A stretch of 64,000 nt of DNA from Geomicrobium sediminis (GTDB lineage: Bacteria; Bacillota; Bacilli; Bacillales; Marinococcaceae), in assembly GCF_016908595.1 (NCBI RefSeq), contig NZ_JAFBEC010000001.1:372001-436000 (forward strand), read 5' to 3'. Both the position numbers and the translations under genes were made by a program. Of this stretch, positions 44,028 through 52,075 are shown piece by piece. Within the stretch, counting starts at the first letter, position 1. Every line of letters starts with the position of its first letter. The notes beneath the pieces are model-generated. The model saw nothing but the letters and a program-made list of their open reading frames with translations, had not been told where the DNA came from and made no database searches.

Positions 44028-44690
44028 ATGAATACGACTTTCAATCACGTTAAACCTTTATATGAACAAGCTTATGATCTCGTGAAAAGACTGATCCTCT
44101 ACGGAAAAATCGCCCCGGGCGAAAAGGTCATCGTTGCCAAATTAGCAGACGACTTAAACATAAGTCGAACACCACTTCGAGAAGCGTTTCGGCAACTGCT
44201 AAAGGAACAGCTCGTTACCGTAGACCGTAATGGTGTGTTGCGCGTCATTGACCTTGAGTTTGACGATTTAGACGCTTTGTATGATTGTCGGAAAATTACT
44301 GAAAAAGAGTTCATCGCAAATATTACGACCTCAATTAGCGACGCGAATCTTTTACGCATTGAGCAGCAAATTGACTACGCAAAACGGTTATCTAATGAGC
44401 AACCGGATGAATGCATCGAGTTTTTTGTGAACGTTTACTCGATCCTCATCGATGCCTGTACGAACAGGCGCCTTGCTCAGCTCGTACAGTCAGTTCACTC
44501 GTTACTACTTATTTATGTTGCGCCTACAATCAGAGAATCATTTACTGAACGTATCGCTGAACAAGAACAGCTGCTTTTTGCGATGCAATCACGCGATGAG
44601 TCTAAGGCAATTCAAGCGATTACTTCAATCATTGAATCCGAACGAAATCGAGGAATTGTTTACTTGAATGAGCGCTCACTAGACACATAA
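44028..44690 (+). CDS. GntR-family transcriptional regulator
   Basis: The start is the ATG at 44028 following GAGGGGG; the GTG-led extension upstream carries this site. The 220-residue protein has a winged helix (LVKRLILYGKIAPGEKVIVAKL, ISRTPLREAFRQLLKEQLV) and an FCD-like helical ligand domain (DLDALYDCRKITEKEFI, MQSRDESKAIQAITSII). Its last 31 bases overlap the end of the convergent alpha-hydroxy-acid oxidase gene. It probably regulates the convergent SDR / quinone oxidoreductase / oxidase operon, an inference from position only. Confidence 0.88.
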   Translation: MNTTFNHVKPLYEQAYDLVKRLILYGKIAPGEKVIVAKLADDLNISRTPLREAFRQLLKEQLVTVDRNGVLRVIDLEFDDLDALYDCRKITEKEFIANITTSISDANLLRIEQQIDYAKRLSNEQPDECIEFFVNVYSILIDACTNRRLAQLVQSVHSLLLIYVAPTIRESFTERIAEQEQLLFAMQSRDESKAIQAITSIIESERNRGIVYLNERSLDT

Positions 44691-45841
44691 CTCGACTGTA
44701 GAAACTCCTTGTCCAGGTGGCGAACGTTCGTGCCACCTGCAAGTGCTAACGTTAAATCAACATCAGCTACTAATTGTTTGAACAACGTTTCAACACCCTC
44801 TTCCCCTCCTACAGCCAATGCATACATAGACGGCCTCCCGACAAGGACGGCAGTGGCTCCAAGAGCAAGAGCTTTCAATACGTCTGCACCTCTTCGAATT
44901 CCACTGTCCATCAAAATCGGAACCCTCCCTCGGACAACGTCTGCAATTTCTGGTAAAGCATCGATTGCCGTAATTGAGCCATCAACTTGTCTACCACCAT
45001 GGTTTGAGACGATGATTCCGTCGACATTTGCCTCAACTGCAAGCTTCGCATCTTCAGGATGTACAATTCCTTTTAGAATGATTGGAAGTGTTGTATGTTG
45101 CCTTATAAACGACAAGTCTTCCCACGTAAGCGTTGCATTCCCAAACACTTTAGCCCATTGTTCAATGGCAGCTTGAGGGTCCTCTTCAGGTGGCTTTTCT
45201 AATTTTGCACGAAAAGCAGGATCAGACAGGTAATTCGCAACACCTTCACCTTTTAGAAACGGCAAATAGGCATTCGTTAAGTCTTTCTCACGCCAAGCCA
45301 TCATTGGAGTGTCTAACGTAATCACAATTGCCGAGTAACCAGCACGCTCAGCACGTTGCAAAAAGCTTGCAGCAATCTCTGCATCGCGGCTCCAATAAAG
45401 TTGAAACCAGCGCGGGTGATCTCCCATTGCTTCAGCAATGTCCTCTAACGTAGTCGAAGCTGCTGAACTAGCAATGTAAGGGACACCAAGCTTAGCACAA
45501 GCTCGGGCAGAACCAAGCTCTTTGTCTTCATGGATAATAGATTGGACACCAATCGGTGCATGCAAAACTGGAAACGGATACGTATGTCCAAATAATTCTA
45601 CTGAAAGATCACGCTCTTCAACGTTACAAAACATTCTTGGAACGATGTTGTACGCTTTAAAGCGATCAACGTTTGCTTGAACAGTGTAGTCACTACCTGC
45701 CCCGCCTGCAATATAATCAAATGCTTCACTCGTTAGCTTGTCACTAGCGCCTTTTACCCAATCCTCAAATTGGATTGGAAAGGGATTGGTTTGTTGTGAT
45801 TGATAGATTGCAAACTGAACTTCGTTTCCAACATTCCTCAC
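44660..45841 (-). CDS. FMN-dependent alpha-hydroxy-acid oxidase, lactate 2-monooxygenase-like
   Basis: The GTG start (45841, after GGAGG) overlaps the previous stop (GTGA). The 393-residue FMN barrel protein has FDYIAGGAGSDYTVQANVDRF near residue 40, PFPVLHAPIGVQSIIHEDKE near 93, WFQLYWSRDAE, VITLDTPMMAWREKDL, ILKGIVHPEDA, the catalytic His/Arg motif IIVSNHGGRQVDGS near 280 and PILMDSGIRRGADVLKALALGA near 315. The long insert and AWREKDL region resemble lactate 2-monooxygenase rather than plain lactate or glycolate oxidase, but the substrate is uncertain. Last gene of the leftward SDR-MDR-oxidase operon; its 3' end overlaps the convergent gntR. Confidence 0.9.
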   Translation of the reverse strand: MRNVGNEVQFAIYQSQQTNPFPIQFEDWVKGASDKLTSEAFDYIAGGAGSDYTVQANVDRFKAYNIVPRMFCNVEERDLSVELFGHTYPFPVLHAPIGVQSIIHEDKELGSARACAKLGVPYIASSAASTTLEDIAEAMGDHPRWFQLYWSRDAEIAASFLQRAERAGYSAIVITLDTPMMAWREKDLTNAYLPFLKGEGVANYLSDPAFRAKLEKPPEEDPQAAIEQWAKVFGNATLTWEDLSFIRQHTTLPIILKGIVHPEDAKLAVEANVDGIIVSNHGGRQVDGSITAIDALPEIADVVRGRVPILMDSGIRRGADVLKALALGATAVLVGRPSMYALAVGGEEGVETLFKQLVADVDLTLALAGGTNVRHLDKEFLQSSYVSSERSFK

Positions 45842-46827
45842 GAAAATGTGCCTCCAATAACCAACTTTCCATAAGTCGAACGATTCCCTAATGCCGTTAA
45901 TGCGCTAGGAACTTCATCAAAAGGGAACACGTTGTAAAGGAGTGGCTTAATGTCACCTTTTTCATAAAGCCTGCACAATTCTTCATGAATATCATGAACA
46001 CCCTCTGGATACAGTCGTGCATAATAACCCCAATGTACGCCTACAAGGGAATAATTTTTGACGAGAGCATGATTCATCGGTGCTTCTGGGATCGTCCCAC
46101 CTGCAAACCCAACGATAAGAATTCGACCATCAAAGGCAATGCATTTCCTTGAACGATCAAACACATGACCACCAACAGGGTCGTAAATAACGTCTGCACC
46201 TTTTCCATTCGTTAAATCTTTCACTCGTTGAACGAAATCTTCTTCTTTGTAATCGATGGCGTAATCAGCGCCTTGCTCTAAGCATTGGTTTACTTTCTCT
46301 TCACCACCTGCGGTTGCAATTACAGTGGCGCCTTGGCTTTTACCTAGTTGAATCGCTGCTGAACCTACGCCACCAGCTCCCGCATGGACAAGAAGCACTT
46401 CTCCTGGTTGTAGCTTCGCACGGTGGTGTAGTGCATAATACGACGTTTGATACGTAATAAACAGTGCCGATGCTTCTTCATAGGACATCGCTTCCGGCAC
46501 TGCAAATACTTCATCTTCCCCGACAACGACAAACTCTGCTAGCCCTCCGTTAGGCAGTTTCGGACGTGCCAACACTTTTTGCCCTACGTTCCACTTACTA
46601 TCTTCGTCTGCTTCGACAATTGTCCCTGAAATCTCTGCCCCTGGTGTAAATGGAAGGGGCGGCTTTTCTTGATATTTCCCTTGGCAGAGTAGAATATCAA
46701 AGAAGTTCAAAGCGGCTGCCTTCGTATCAATAAGAAGCTGTCCTTTTGTGCGAAGCGGTTTCTCATCTTCTTTTAAGACGAGCGCTTCAGTAGGGTCTGC
46801 TAACGTTTCTACGATCCATTTCTTCAT
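45838..46827 (-). CDS. zinc-independent quinone oxidoreductase (MDR family)
   Basis: The 329-residue MDR protein has AAALNFFDILLCQGKYQEKP near residue 37, PGAEISGTIVE, ALFITYQTSYYALHHRAKLQ, the NADPH fold VHAGAGGVGSAAIQLGKSQG near 145, and DVIYDPVGGHVFD. It lacks the zinc-ligand cysteines of alcohol dehydrogenases, so it reduces quinones or enones. It is between the SDR gene (16 bases upstream) and the oxidase gene (4-base overlap), a three-gene catabolic operon. The ATG follows GGGAGGATT. Confidence 0.92.
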   Translation of the reverse strand: MKKWIVETLADPTEALVLKEDEKPLRTKGQLLIDTKAAALNFFDILLCQGKYQEKPPLPFTPGAEISGTIVEADEDSKWNVGQKVLARPKLPNGGLAEFVVVGEDEVFAVPEAMSYEEASALFITYQTSYYALHHRAKLQPGEVLLVHAGAGGVGSAAIQLGKSQGATVIATAGGEEKVNQCLEQGADYAIDYKEEDFVQRVKDLTNGKGADVIYDPVGGHVFDRSRKCIAFDGRILIVGFAGGTIPEAPMNHALVKNYSLVGVHWGYYARLYPEGVHDIHEELCRLYEKGDIKPLLYNVFPFDEVPSALTALGNRSTYGKLVIGGTFS

Positions 46828-46842
46828 TTTTAAAATCCTCCC

Positions 46843-47598
46843 TTATCGTTTAAATGCGGCTGCGCCGTCATCTACGTAGTGAACATGTGCATTTAAGAAT
46901 GATGCGTCATCACTTGCTAAAAAAGTAACAAGTTTGGCAACATCATCAGGTTGACCGGCTTTTCGACGCATTTGCGCCCGTTCGATTTGCTCCCATACCT
47001 CTGGTTGATTTCTCCAATCCGTAACGATCCCTGTTTCAATCAACCCAGGAGCAATTGCGTTCACTCGAATGTTGTATTTCGCCAAGTCAAACGCAGCTGA
47101 CTTTGTCATTGAAACAACCGCTCCTTTACTCGCATGATACGAGATGCGATTGCGATCAGCGATAAATGCATAGATTGAAGCCGTATTAATAATGACTCCT
47201 CCATCTTCTTTCATTGCATTTCCAGCTGCCTTAATTCCGAAGAAAACACCGTATTGATTAACTGCAATCGTTTTATCATAGTCTTCAATGGACATATCCA
47301 ACACACTCGTTGGTTTTGTCCCAGTGCCAGCGTTGTTGAACATAATGTCCAATTTTCCATGCTGCTCTACTGCAACGTTGACCGCATTTTGAACGGCATC
47401 AAAACTCGTGACGTCTGTTTGAACGAACGTTGCCTTTCCGCCTGATTCAGTAATTAATTCTTCCGTCTCTTTACCGCTACGTTCATTCAGCTCTGCAACA
47501 ATGACAGATGCCCCTTCTGCTGCAAAACGAATCGCCGTTGCACGTCCAATGCCTGATCCTGCACCCGTAACGACGGCAACTTTATGCTCTAATTTCAT
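46843..47598 (-). CDS. short-chain dehydrogenase/reductase
   Basis: The 251-residue SDR has VTGAGSGIGRATAIRFAAEG at residues 10-29, AELNERSGKE, FNNAGTG near 87, and ASIYAFIADRNRISYHASKGAVV with the catalytic Tyr and Lys near 155-159. Glu at the end of beta-2 (VIVAELNE) suggests NAD(H) use. It is the first gene of the operon with the quinone oxidoreductase and the hydroxy-acid oxidase. The start follows GATGGAGG. The substrate is unknown; a hydroxy acid or its aldehyde is a fair guess from context. Confidence 0.9.
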   Translation of the reverse strand: MKLEHKVAVVTGAGSGIGRATAIRFAAEGASVIVAELNERSGKETEELITESGGKATFVQTDVTSFDAVQNAVNVAVEQHGKLDIMFNNAGTGTKPTSVLDMSIEDYDKTIAVNQYGVFFGIKAAGNAMKEDGGVIINTASIYAFIADRNRISYHASKGAVVSMTKSAAFDLAKYNIRVNAIAPGLIETGIVTDWRNQPEVWEQIERAQMRRKAGQPDDVAKLVTFLASDDASFLNAHVHYVDDGAAAFKR

Positions 47599-47705
47599 CT
47601 CGTAACCTCCATCCCATTTATGAATGCGCTTTCTATTTTAATAATTCGATCAATTTAGACGGGATTCCTTCTACTTTTCAAACTCTGTTCGATCGTTTTA
47701 ACAAA

Positions 47706-47743
47706 ATAAAAAACGCAATTCGCCTCGATCCCGAATTACGCTT
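47706..47743 (-). terminator. terminator overlapping the 3' end of the M20 peptidase gene
   Basis: AAACGCAATTCG (47711-47722) pairs with CGAATTACGCTTT (from 47732), one mismatch, followed by TTTATTTTGTT on the leftward strand. The stop codon is inside the stem. Confidence 0.75.
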
Positions 47744-48905
47744 TCTTTCTTACAGTTGATGAATCTTCTGAGGGCTTATACGCCATTAGAAGCGATTGCA
47801 ATTGTTCGATTGTTTTTGTGTAGTGATCAATATACACGACTTCATTTGGTTGGTGAGCTGTGCTTCCTTCAATTCCACTCCACACGATAATCGGGTAATC
47901 ACTCGTTCCCATTTGATACCTTGAACCGTCCGTATAGCCTGACATTCCGAACGTCCGACTATTAAGATGTTCACAAGCGAATTCTACGAACTGGTGATGA
48001 TCGTCTGTTTCTAATGGGGGCAGGTCATTAATGACTTCTACACTCGCTTGCAATTCAGGATGCTGGGCTCTTACATGTTGGATATGATTCTTAATGTCTT
48101 GAACGATTGATGCGTGACTTTGACCTGGCAATGTACGAATGTCGATTTCGACACTACTTTGATCAGGAACCATGTTCGTATTCTTACCGCTGTTCATCAC
48201 ATTAAAGCTAAATGATGGTCGCCCTAACTTTTCATCATTCGCATCAAAACGAAGGGCACGTTGTAGCTCATTCACAATGGAAATTAAATGCATCAACGCA
48301 TTGACTCCACGCTCAGGCTTGGAGCCGTGTGCAGTCTTCCCATGTGTCGTAATTCTTAGCCATAATGCACCTTTGTGAGACGTAATGACCCTGCCGTTTG
48401 TAGGTTCTGTAATTATCATTGCACTCAAGCAATCCGTGTAACCTTCTTCGGTTAATTGCTTCGCACCTATCGCACCCCGTTCTTCTCCAATTGAAGCAAA
48501 GAGCTTAAGATCAAATGGAAGCTTTATTCCTTCATGTTTAATTCGACAAAGCACTGCTACAGCTGCCATTAAGCCACTTTTCATATCACATGCGCCTCGA
48601 GCATAAATCTTCCCATCAACTTCTACTGGGTCAAAAGGAAGAGAATCCCACGGTACATCTCCAGGTGGTACCACATCCATATGTCCTGATAATCCAATCA
48701 CTTCATCGGTTGAACCATCTCCAGGCAGCGTTGCGATGAGGTTCGTACGTCCTGCACTATGAGCAATTGCTGTCGTTTCAATGCCATACTCTGTAAAAAT
48801 GAACTGAAGCTTGTTTGCTACAAGTTCTTCATTACCAGGTGGATTTGAAGTATCCATTTCTAAAACTTCTTTCAGTGCTTGTATGGCAATCGAGTCATTG
48901 ATCAC
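47736..48905 (-). CDS. M20-family metallopeptidase (ArgE/DapE type)
   Basis: The GTG start (48905, after AAAGGAGC) overlaps the yqxD stop by GTGA. The 389-residue protein has MDTSNPPGNEELVA, GLSGHMDVVPPGDVPWD near residue 75 (first zinc His), YARGACDMKSGLMA near 103 (bridging Asp), SIGEERGAIGAKQL near 140 (catalytic Glu pair) and GKTAHGSKPERGVNA, with the insertion/dimer domain between. It removes an acyl or amino-acid group from a small amide such as N-succinyl- or N-acetyl-amino acids. The exact substrate is not decidable. Confidence 0.92.
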   Translation of the reverse strand: MINDSIAIQALKEVLEMDTSNPPGNEELVANKLQFIFTEYGIETTAIAHSAGRTNLIATLPGDGSTDEVIGLSGHMDVVPPGDVPWDSLPFDPVEVDGKIYARGACDMKSGLMAAVAVLCRIKHEGIKLPFDLKLFASIGEERGAIGAKQLTEEGYTDCLSAMIITEPTNGRVITSHKGALWLRITTHGKTAHGSKPERGVNALMHLISIVNELQRALRFDANDEKLGRPSFSFNVMNSGKNTNMVPDQSSVEIDIRTLPGQSHASIVQDIKNHIQHVRAQHPELQASVEVINDLPPLETDDHHQFVEFACEHLNSRTFGMSGYTDGSRYQMGTSDYPIIVWSGIEGSTAHQPNEVVYIDHYTKTIEQLQSLLMAYKPSEDSSTVRKKA

Positions 48906-49336
48906 GCTTCCAGCTCCTTTATAAATTGCTCTTTGAAATGTTCTTTTTGTTCATTTGTAAATGGCTTAGGTCCACGAACTCTTTGCTTGCTCCTTCTTCG
49001 TTTCGCTGATTGATGGCGTTCAAATAACATCGCATCAATTCGATCTTTGGAATATAAAAAACCCGTATGGTGCAACACTTTACAATTCTTCTCAAGCGCT
49101 AAAGCCGCAAGACCATAATCTTGCGTAATAATAATGTCACCAGGCACTGCTAACTGTACGATCTTATAATCAGCCGAATCATTACCTGGATCAACATAAA
49201 TGACTTCGGCCTCTTGCTCGACATTTGAGTAGTGGGCGTAGCTTTTCACAAGGACCACGTCTTTCCCTCGCTTCGCTGATTCTTCAATAACGACATCTTG
49301 CACGGGACAAGCATCAGCATCAATGATGATCTTCAT
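48902..49336 (-). CDS. yqxD: YaiI/YqxD-family (DUF188) protein
   Basis: The start is the ATG at 49336, after GAAAGGAAAAG; the frame upstream to 49378 has a binding site too close to its ATG. The 144-residue protein begins MKIIIDADACPVQDVVIEES, then VSYAHYSN-like VKSYAHYSNVEQEAE, YVDPGNDSADYKIVQLAVPGD, IITQDYGLAALALEKNC and the basic RHQSAKRRRSKQRVRGPKPF, the signature of this PIN-like family. The function is unknown; the fold suggests a nuclease. It is the first gene of a short operon with the M20 peptidase. Confidence 0.9.
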   Translation of the reverse strand: MKIIIDADACPVQDVVIEESAKRGKDVVLVKSYAHYSNVEQEAEVIYVDPGNDSADYKIVQLAVPGDIIITQDYGLAALALEKNCKVLHHTGFLYSKDRIDAMLFERHQSAKRRRSKQRVRGPKPFTNEQKEHFKEQFIKELEA

Positions 49337-49429
49337 TGCTCTTTTCCTTTCTCTTTCGTTAACGTCTTCTTTATCCATCTACCCTCTGTACAATTCATTG
49401 ATTATCTTTTTATTTATTCCCGATTCTAT

Positions 49430-49476
49430 AAAAAGAGAAACAAACCGCCTCCAATTAAATTGGCAAGACGGTTTGC
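49430..49476 (-). terminator. terminator after C26 hydrolase gene
   Basis: CAAACCGCCTCCAA (49441-49454) pairs with TTGGCAAGACGGTTTG (49460-49475) with one mismatch or bulge, followed by TTTCTCTTTTTAT on the leftward strand. Confidence 0.8.
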
Positions 49477-49484
49477 TCCGATTG

Positions 49485-50186
49485 TTATGTGCTCGCAATA
49501 AACGCTTCATATAGACGATTGGCATACTCATCGTCAACTAAATTCTCCGGATGCCACTGCACTCCAATAACAAAAGAGTGGCGTTCACTTTCAAAAGCTT
49601 CAATGATGTTATCAGATGAAACTGCCGATCGCCGAAATCCTGAAGCGAGTCGGCGTACCGCTTGATGATGAAAACTATTAACTTTATAGCGACTAGACTT
49701 AGAGATTCGCTGTAGCAACGTACCTTCATCAACGTCAATAAAATGGGACACATGTTGCCTTGGTGCTCGTTGTTGATGTTGTAACAAGTCTACATCGTAT
49801 TGACTGTAAATGTCTTGATACATATCCCCGCCGGCAGCAATATTTAAGATTTGACACCCTCGACAAATCGCAAGAATTGGAAGATTTGCTTCTAAAGCGG
49901 CTTGAATGAGCATCATTTCAAAAGCGTCACGATCAGGGTGAATGCTTCCTAATTTAAGATGAGGTTCTTCACCAAACAAAGTTGGGTCGATGTCTCCCCC
50001 TCCTGTAACAACAAGGCCATCAATCGATGAAATAATGCGTGGAATCGACGCTTCATCAGGAACATTCGGAAGAATGATTGGTATTCCATTTTCATTTGCA
50101 ATTCTTCGTAAATTATCCTGACTCATATGGTGCGTTCCGTTTTCATCCATATGTGAAGTAATGCCAATCATCGGTTTTCTCGTCAT
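49485..50186 (-). CDS. class I glutamine amidotransferase-like gamma-glutamyl hydrolase (C26)
   Basis: The 233-residue protein is of the PuuD-like C26 type: PMIGITSHMDENG at the start, IDGLVVTGGGDIDPTLFGEEP near 52, DAFEMMLIQAALEANLPILAICRGCQILNIAAGGDMYQD with the nucleophile Cys near residue 108, and a late FVIGVQWHPENLVDD with the catalytic His and Glu. It should cleave gamma-glutamyl bonds of small molecules such as gamma-glutamyl-GABA. The start follows GAAGGGAT. It lies 12 bases past the DprA-like gene on the same strand, so the two may be one transcript. Confidence 0.9.
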   Translation of the reverse strand: MTRKPMIGITSHMDENGTHHMSQDNLRRIANENGIPIILPNVPDEASIPRIISSIDGLVVTGGGDIDPTLFGEEPHLKLGSIHPDRDAFEMMLIQAALEANLPILAICRGCQILNIAAGGDMYQDIYSQYDVDLLQHQQRAPRQHVSHFIDVDEGTLLQRISKSSRYKVNSFHHQAVRRLASGFRRSAVSSDNIIEAFESERHSFVIGVQWHPENLVDDEYANRLYEAFIAST

Positions 50187-50197
50187 AATAATCCCTT

Positions 50198-51376
50198 CTA
50201 TCCGATTGTTTGTTGAGCGTAACGCGCACTCGTTCCATCTTCAGTTGTTAACATTTCCATACGCTTCAAGACGTCGGTAGGTTTACGGTATGCGTACATT
50301 TTCCCATAATCGATATACCGGTTTGGCCATTGTAACTTGCGGTCATCTAATGCAACTTGGGGTAACAGTAGTGGGCGTCTATATTTACAAGCATAATCTG
50401 CTTGCTCAAGCACTTCACTCTTATCGGTCGACTCAATCATGACCGTCGCTTCAGAAATCCCACTCATCAGTGCGTAGCGCATTGGAAAATGCCAACGCTG
50501 CACCTTTACAGAAGGCGGGAACTGAGAAATGACAAGGCCGTGATCTTCTAATTGCCCTTGGAGCACTTGATGCTCACGTGGGTGAAAATGAGTGATTGGT
50601 GTTCCTAAAACAGCAACCGTTGGCAATTGATGATTAACGGTCGCTTGCTGAACGACTGAGTCAATGCCTTTCGATAATCCAGAAACGATCACATAGCCTT
50701 CTTGTCCGAGCTCTTTCGACAATTCGTAAGCCATAGCTTCCCCGTTTTCTGTCGTTTTTCTCCCTCCAACAACCGTTACCAGCCGCTTCGTTAACAACTC
50801 AGGGTTTCCACGCATAAATAGGAATAAAGGAGCATCGGAAATTTCAGACAGTTTGTTCGGATAATGATTTTGACCTTTTTTTACGATGTAATCATCCGCT
50901 CCGAGTTGTTGGAAACCACCGACGACTGCAGTGTACGCTTTCTCCATCACTTCCAGCTCCACGCCTAAATCATCAGCTATTAGACGTAAACTTTTAGACA
51001 ATTCTTCAGTTAATTGAAATTTCTCAGCTAATCGTTCAAACTCAGCCGTTGCCTTCTTATCTGAACCATTGAAAATCGATTGAATTGTAAAGTAATTCAT
51101 CGCCTCATAGACTGTTGTTGCTTCATTCTTTTCGAAAAGTGCTGATATATAAGCAATTTGGTTTCCGTGCATACGTTTTCTACGTTCTTCCATATCACTT
51201 CTCAAATATAAATTTCCACTTGGGCTTGTCCGAACTGGCTTCACCTTGCCAGTATGTACAAGCTGATTTAAGCGTTGCGGTGTAATCCCTAAATAAGCGG
51301 CCGCTTCACTTGCAAACAAGATCTCCTGCTCAATGATCGGTCGTAAAAACCTAGAATCCATCTCCTTCATTTGCAC
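50198..51376 (-). CDS. divergent DprA/Smf homologue with N-terminal DNA-binding head
   Basis: The protein of about 392 residues (start uncertain: GTG at 51376 has AGAAGG 9 bases upstream; other GTG/ATG are at 51385 and 51361) has an N-terminal MerR/excisionase-like helix-turn-helix (ASEAAAYLGITPQRLNQLVHTGKV), a helical middle, and a C-terminal DprA Rossmann domain: TVVGGRKTTENGEAMAYELS near residue 205, VIVSGLSKGIDSVVQQATV, TVAVLGTPITHFHPREHQVLQ, GLVISQFPPSV and WHFPMRYALMSGISEATVMIES. Most DprA proteins read VGSR and SGLARGID; this one has VGGR and SGLSKGID. No competence genes are beside it. It may be a house DprA paralogue or an accessory regulator. Confidence 0.85.
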   Translation of the reverse strand: MQMKEMDSRFLRPIIEQEILFASEAAAYLGITPQRLNQLVHTGKVKPVRTSPSGNLYLRSDMEERRKRMHGNQIAYISALFEKNEATTVYEAMNYFTIQSIFNGSDKKATAEFERLAEKFQLTEELSKSLRLIADDLGVELEVMEKAYTAVVGGFQQLGADDYIVKKGQNHYPNKLSEISDAPLFLFMRGNPELLTKRLVTVVGGRKTTENGEAMAYELSKELGQEGYVIVSGLSKGIDSVVQQATVNHQLPTVAVLGTPITHFHPREHQVLQGQLEDHGLVISQFPPSVKVQRWHFPMRYALMSGISEATVMIESTDKSEVLEQADYACKYRRPLLLPQVALDDRKLQWPNRYIDYGKMYAYRKPTDVLKRMEMLTTEDGTSARYAQQTIG

Positions 51377-51618
51377 TGTATTCACCCTTCTTTTTACATG
51401 TTATTTTCTCTTTATATAGGTCGATGCTCTAGTTAAGATAAGTCATAAGGTTGTTTTTTGTATATACCTCTACTTCTTAACTATTGCCTTCATCATAGCA
51501 TTCAACGCTACTTATTTTCAAACTTTTTTGTTAAATACAAAAAATAACATCTAAGGAAAGGGATTTTGATTCGACAATTGGCAAGGATTTTGACCGCTTT
51601 TGTCGAATTTGTGACAAA

Positions 51619-51648
51619 CAAAACGCGTGCAATTTTCGCACGCGTTTA
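51619..51648 (-). terminator. terminator after Gly-His repeat gene
   Basis: AAAACGCGTGC pairs perfectly with GCACGCGTTT around a 6-base loop, about 10 bases past the stop, followed by TTGTTTGTC on the leftward strand. Confidence 0.78.
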
Positions 51649-51657
51649 CGCTCACCT

Positions 51658-51993
51658 TTAATAATAAGGCGGGTACGGATAAGGAGGTGGGGGTGGCGGA
51701 GGCGGTGGGTATGGATAATATCCTGGACCAAATCCGCCACCTGCTAACCCTCCAATTACTAACCCTGGAATAAAACCTCCACCAAATCCAGGCCACGGCG
51801 GCCTTGGTGGTCCATGACCATGACCATGACCATGACCGTGTCCATGTCCATGTCCGTGTCCATGTCCATGTCCATGTCCGTGTCCGTGTCCGTGTCCGTG
51901 TCCGTGTCCGTGTCCGTGTCCGCCATGATTACGCGATTGCTGGTTAGGATCAATGGTTACGTCTGCATAAGGATATAACGTTTCGTGTTGCAC
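51658..51993 (-). CDS. Gly-His repeat protein with Pro/Tyr-rich tail
   Basis: The GTG at 51993 has GGGAG about 10 bases upstream and gives a protein of ~111 residues. The N-terminus (QHETLYPYADVTIDPNQQSRN) is followed by about 18 Gly-His dipeptides, then RPPWPGFGGG, a Gly-rich hydrophobic stretch (FIPGLVIGGLAGGGFGPG) and a Pro/Tyr tail with nine consecutive prolines. It has no signal peptide. The His run should bind transition metals (Ni, Zn, Cu), and the overall look recalls small spore-coat or surface proteins. The gene runs toward its own terminator, 80 bases after the upstream secreted protein gene. The function is unknown. Confidence 0.72.
   Translation of the reverse strand: MQHETLYPYADVTIDPNQQSRNHGGHGHGHGHGHGHGHGHGHGHGHGHGHGHGHGHGHGHGPPRPPWPGFGGGFIPGLVIGGLAGGGFGPGYYPYPPPPPPPPPYPYPPYY
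51814..51918. repeat. 6-base tandem repeat encoding (Gly-His)18
   Basis: Eighteen tandem hexamer units, TCCGTG or TCCATG/ACCATG on the plus strand (GGN CAY on the coding strand). Units at the left end use ACC, the rest TCC, and the right end is a run of seven identical TCCGTG units, so copy number may change by slippage. Confidence 0.9.
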
Positions 51994-52075
51994 GGATCTC
52001 TCACTCCCTTTCTTTAAATCCGTACTACAGCCTATGCGAACGTCACAGAGATGTGAGTGATCTCTATACAATCAA

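Noticed and set aside
50186-50198. A two-gene defence system of DprA-like protein with the C26 hydrolase
   Set aside because: The C26 protein has all catalytic residues of ordinary gamma-glutamyl hydrolases, and no nuclease, mobile-element or defence neighbour is present; only loose adjacency supports it.
51814-51918. Possible CRISPR-like or satellite array
   Set aside because: The 6-base units have no spacers and stay in one reading frame; it is a coding tandem repeat.
51759-51953. Asp-Thr/Asp-Met repeat frame within the Gly-His repeat
   Set aside because: A frame-shifted reading of the same hexamer repeat, without start signals; the Gly-His frame has a ribosome binding site, a plausible tail and a terminator.
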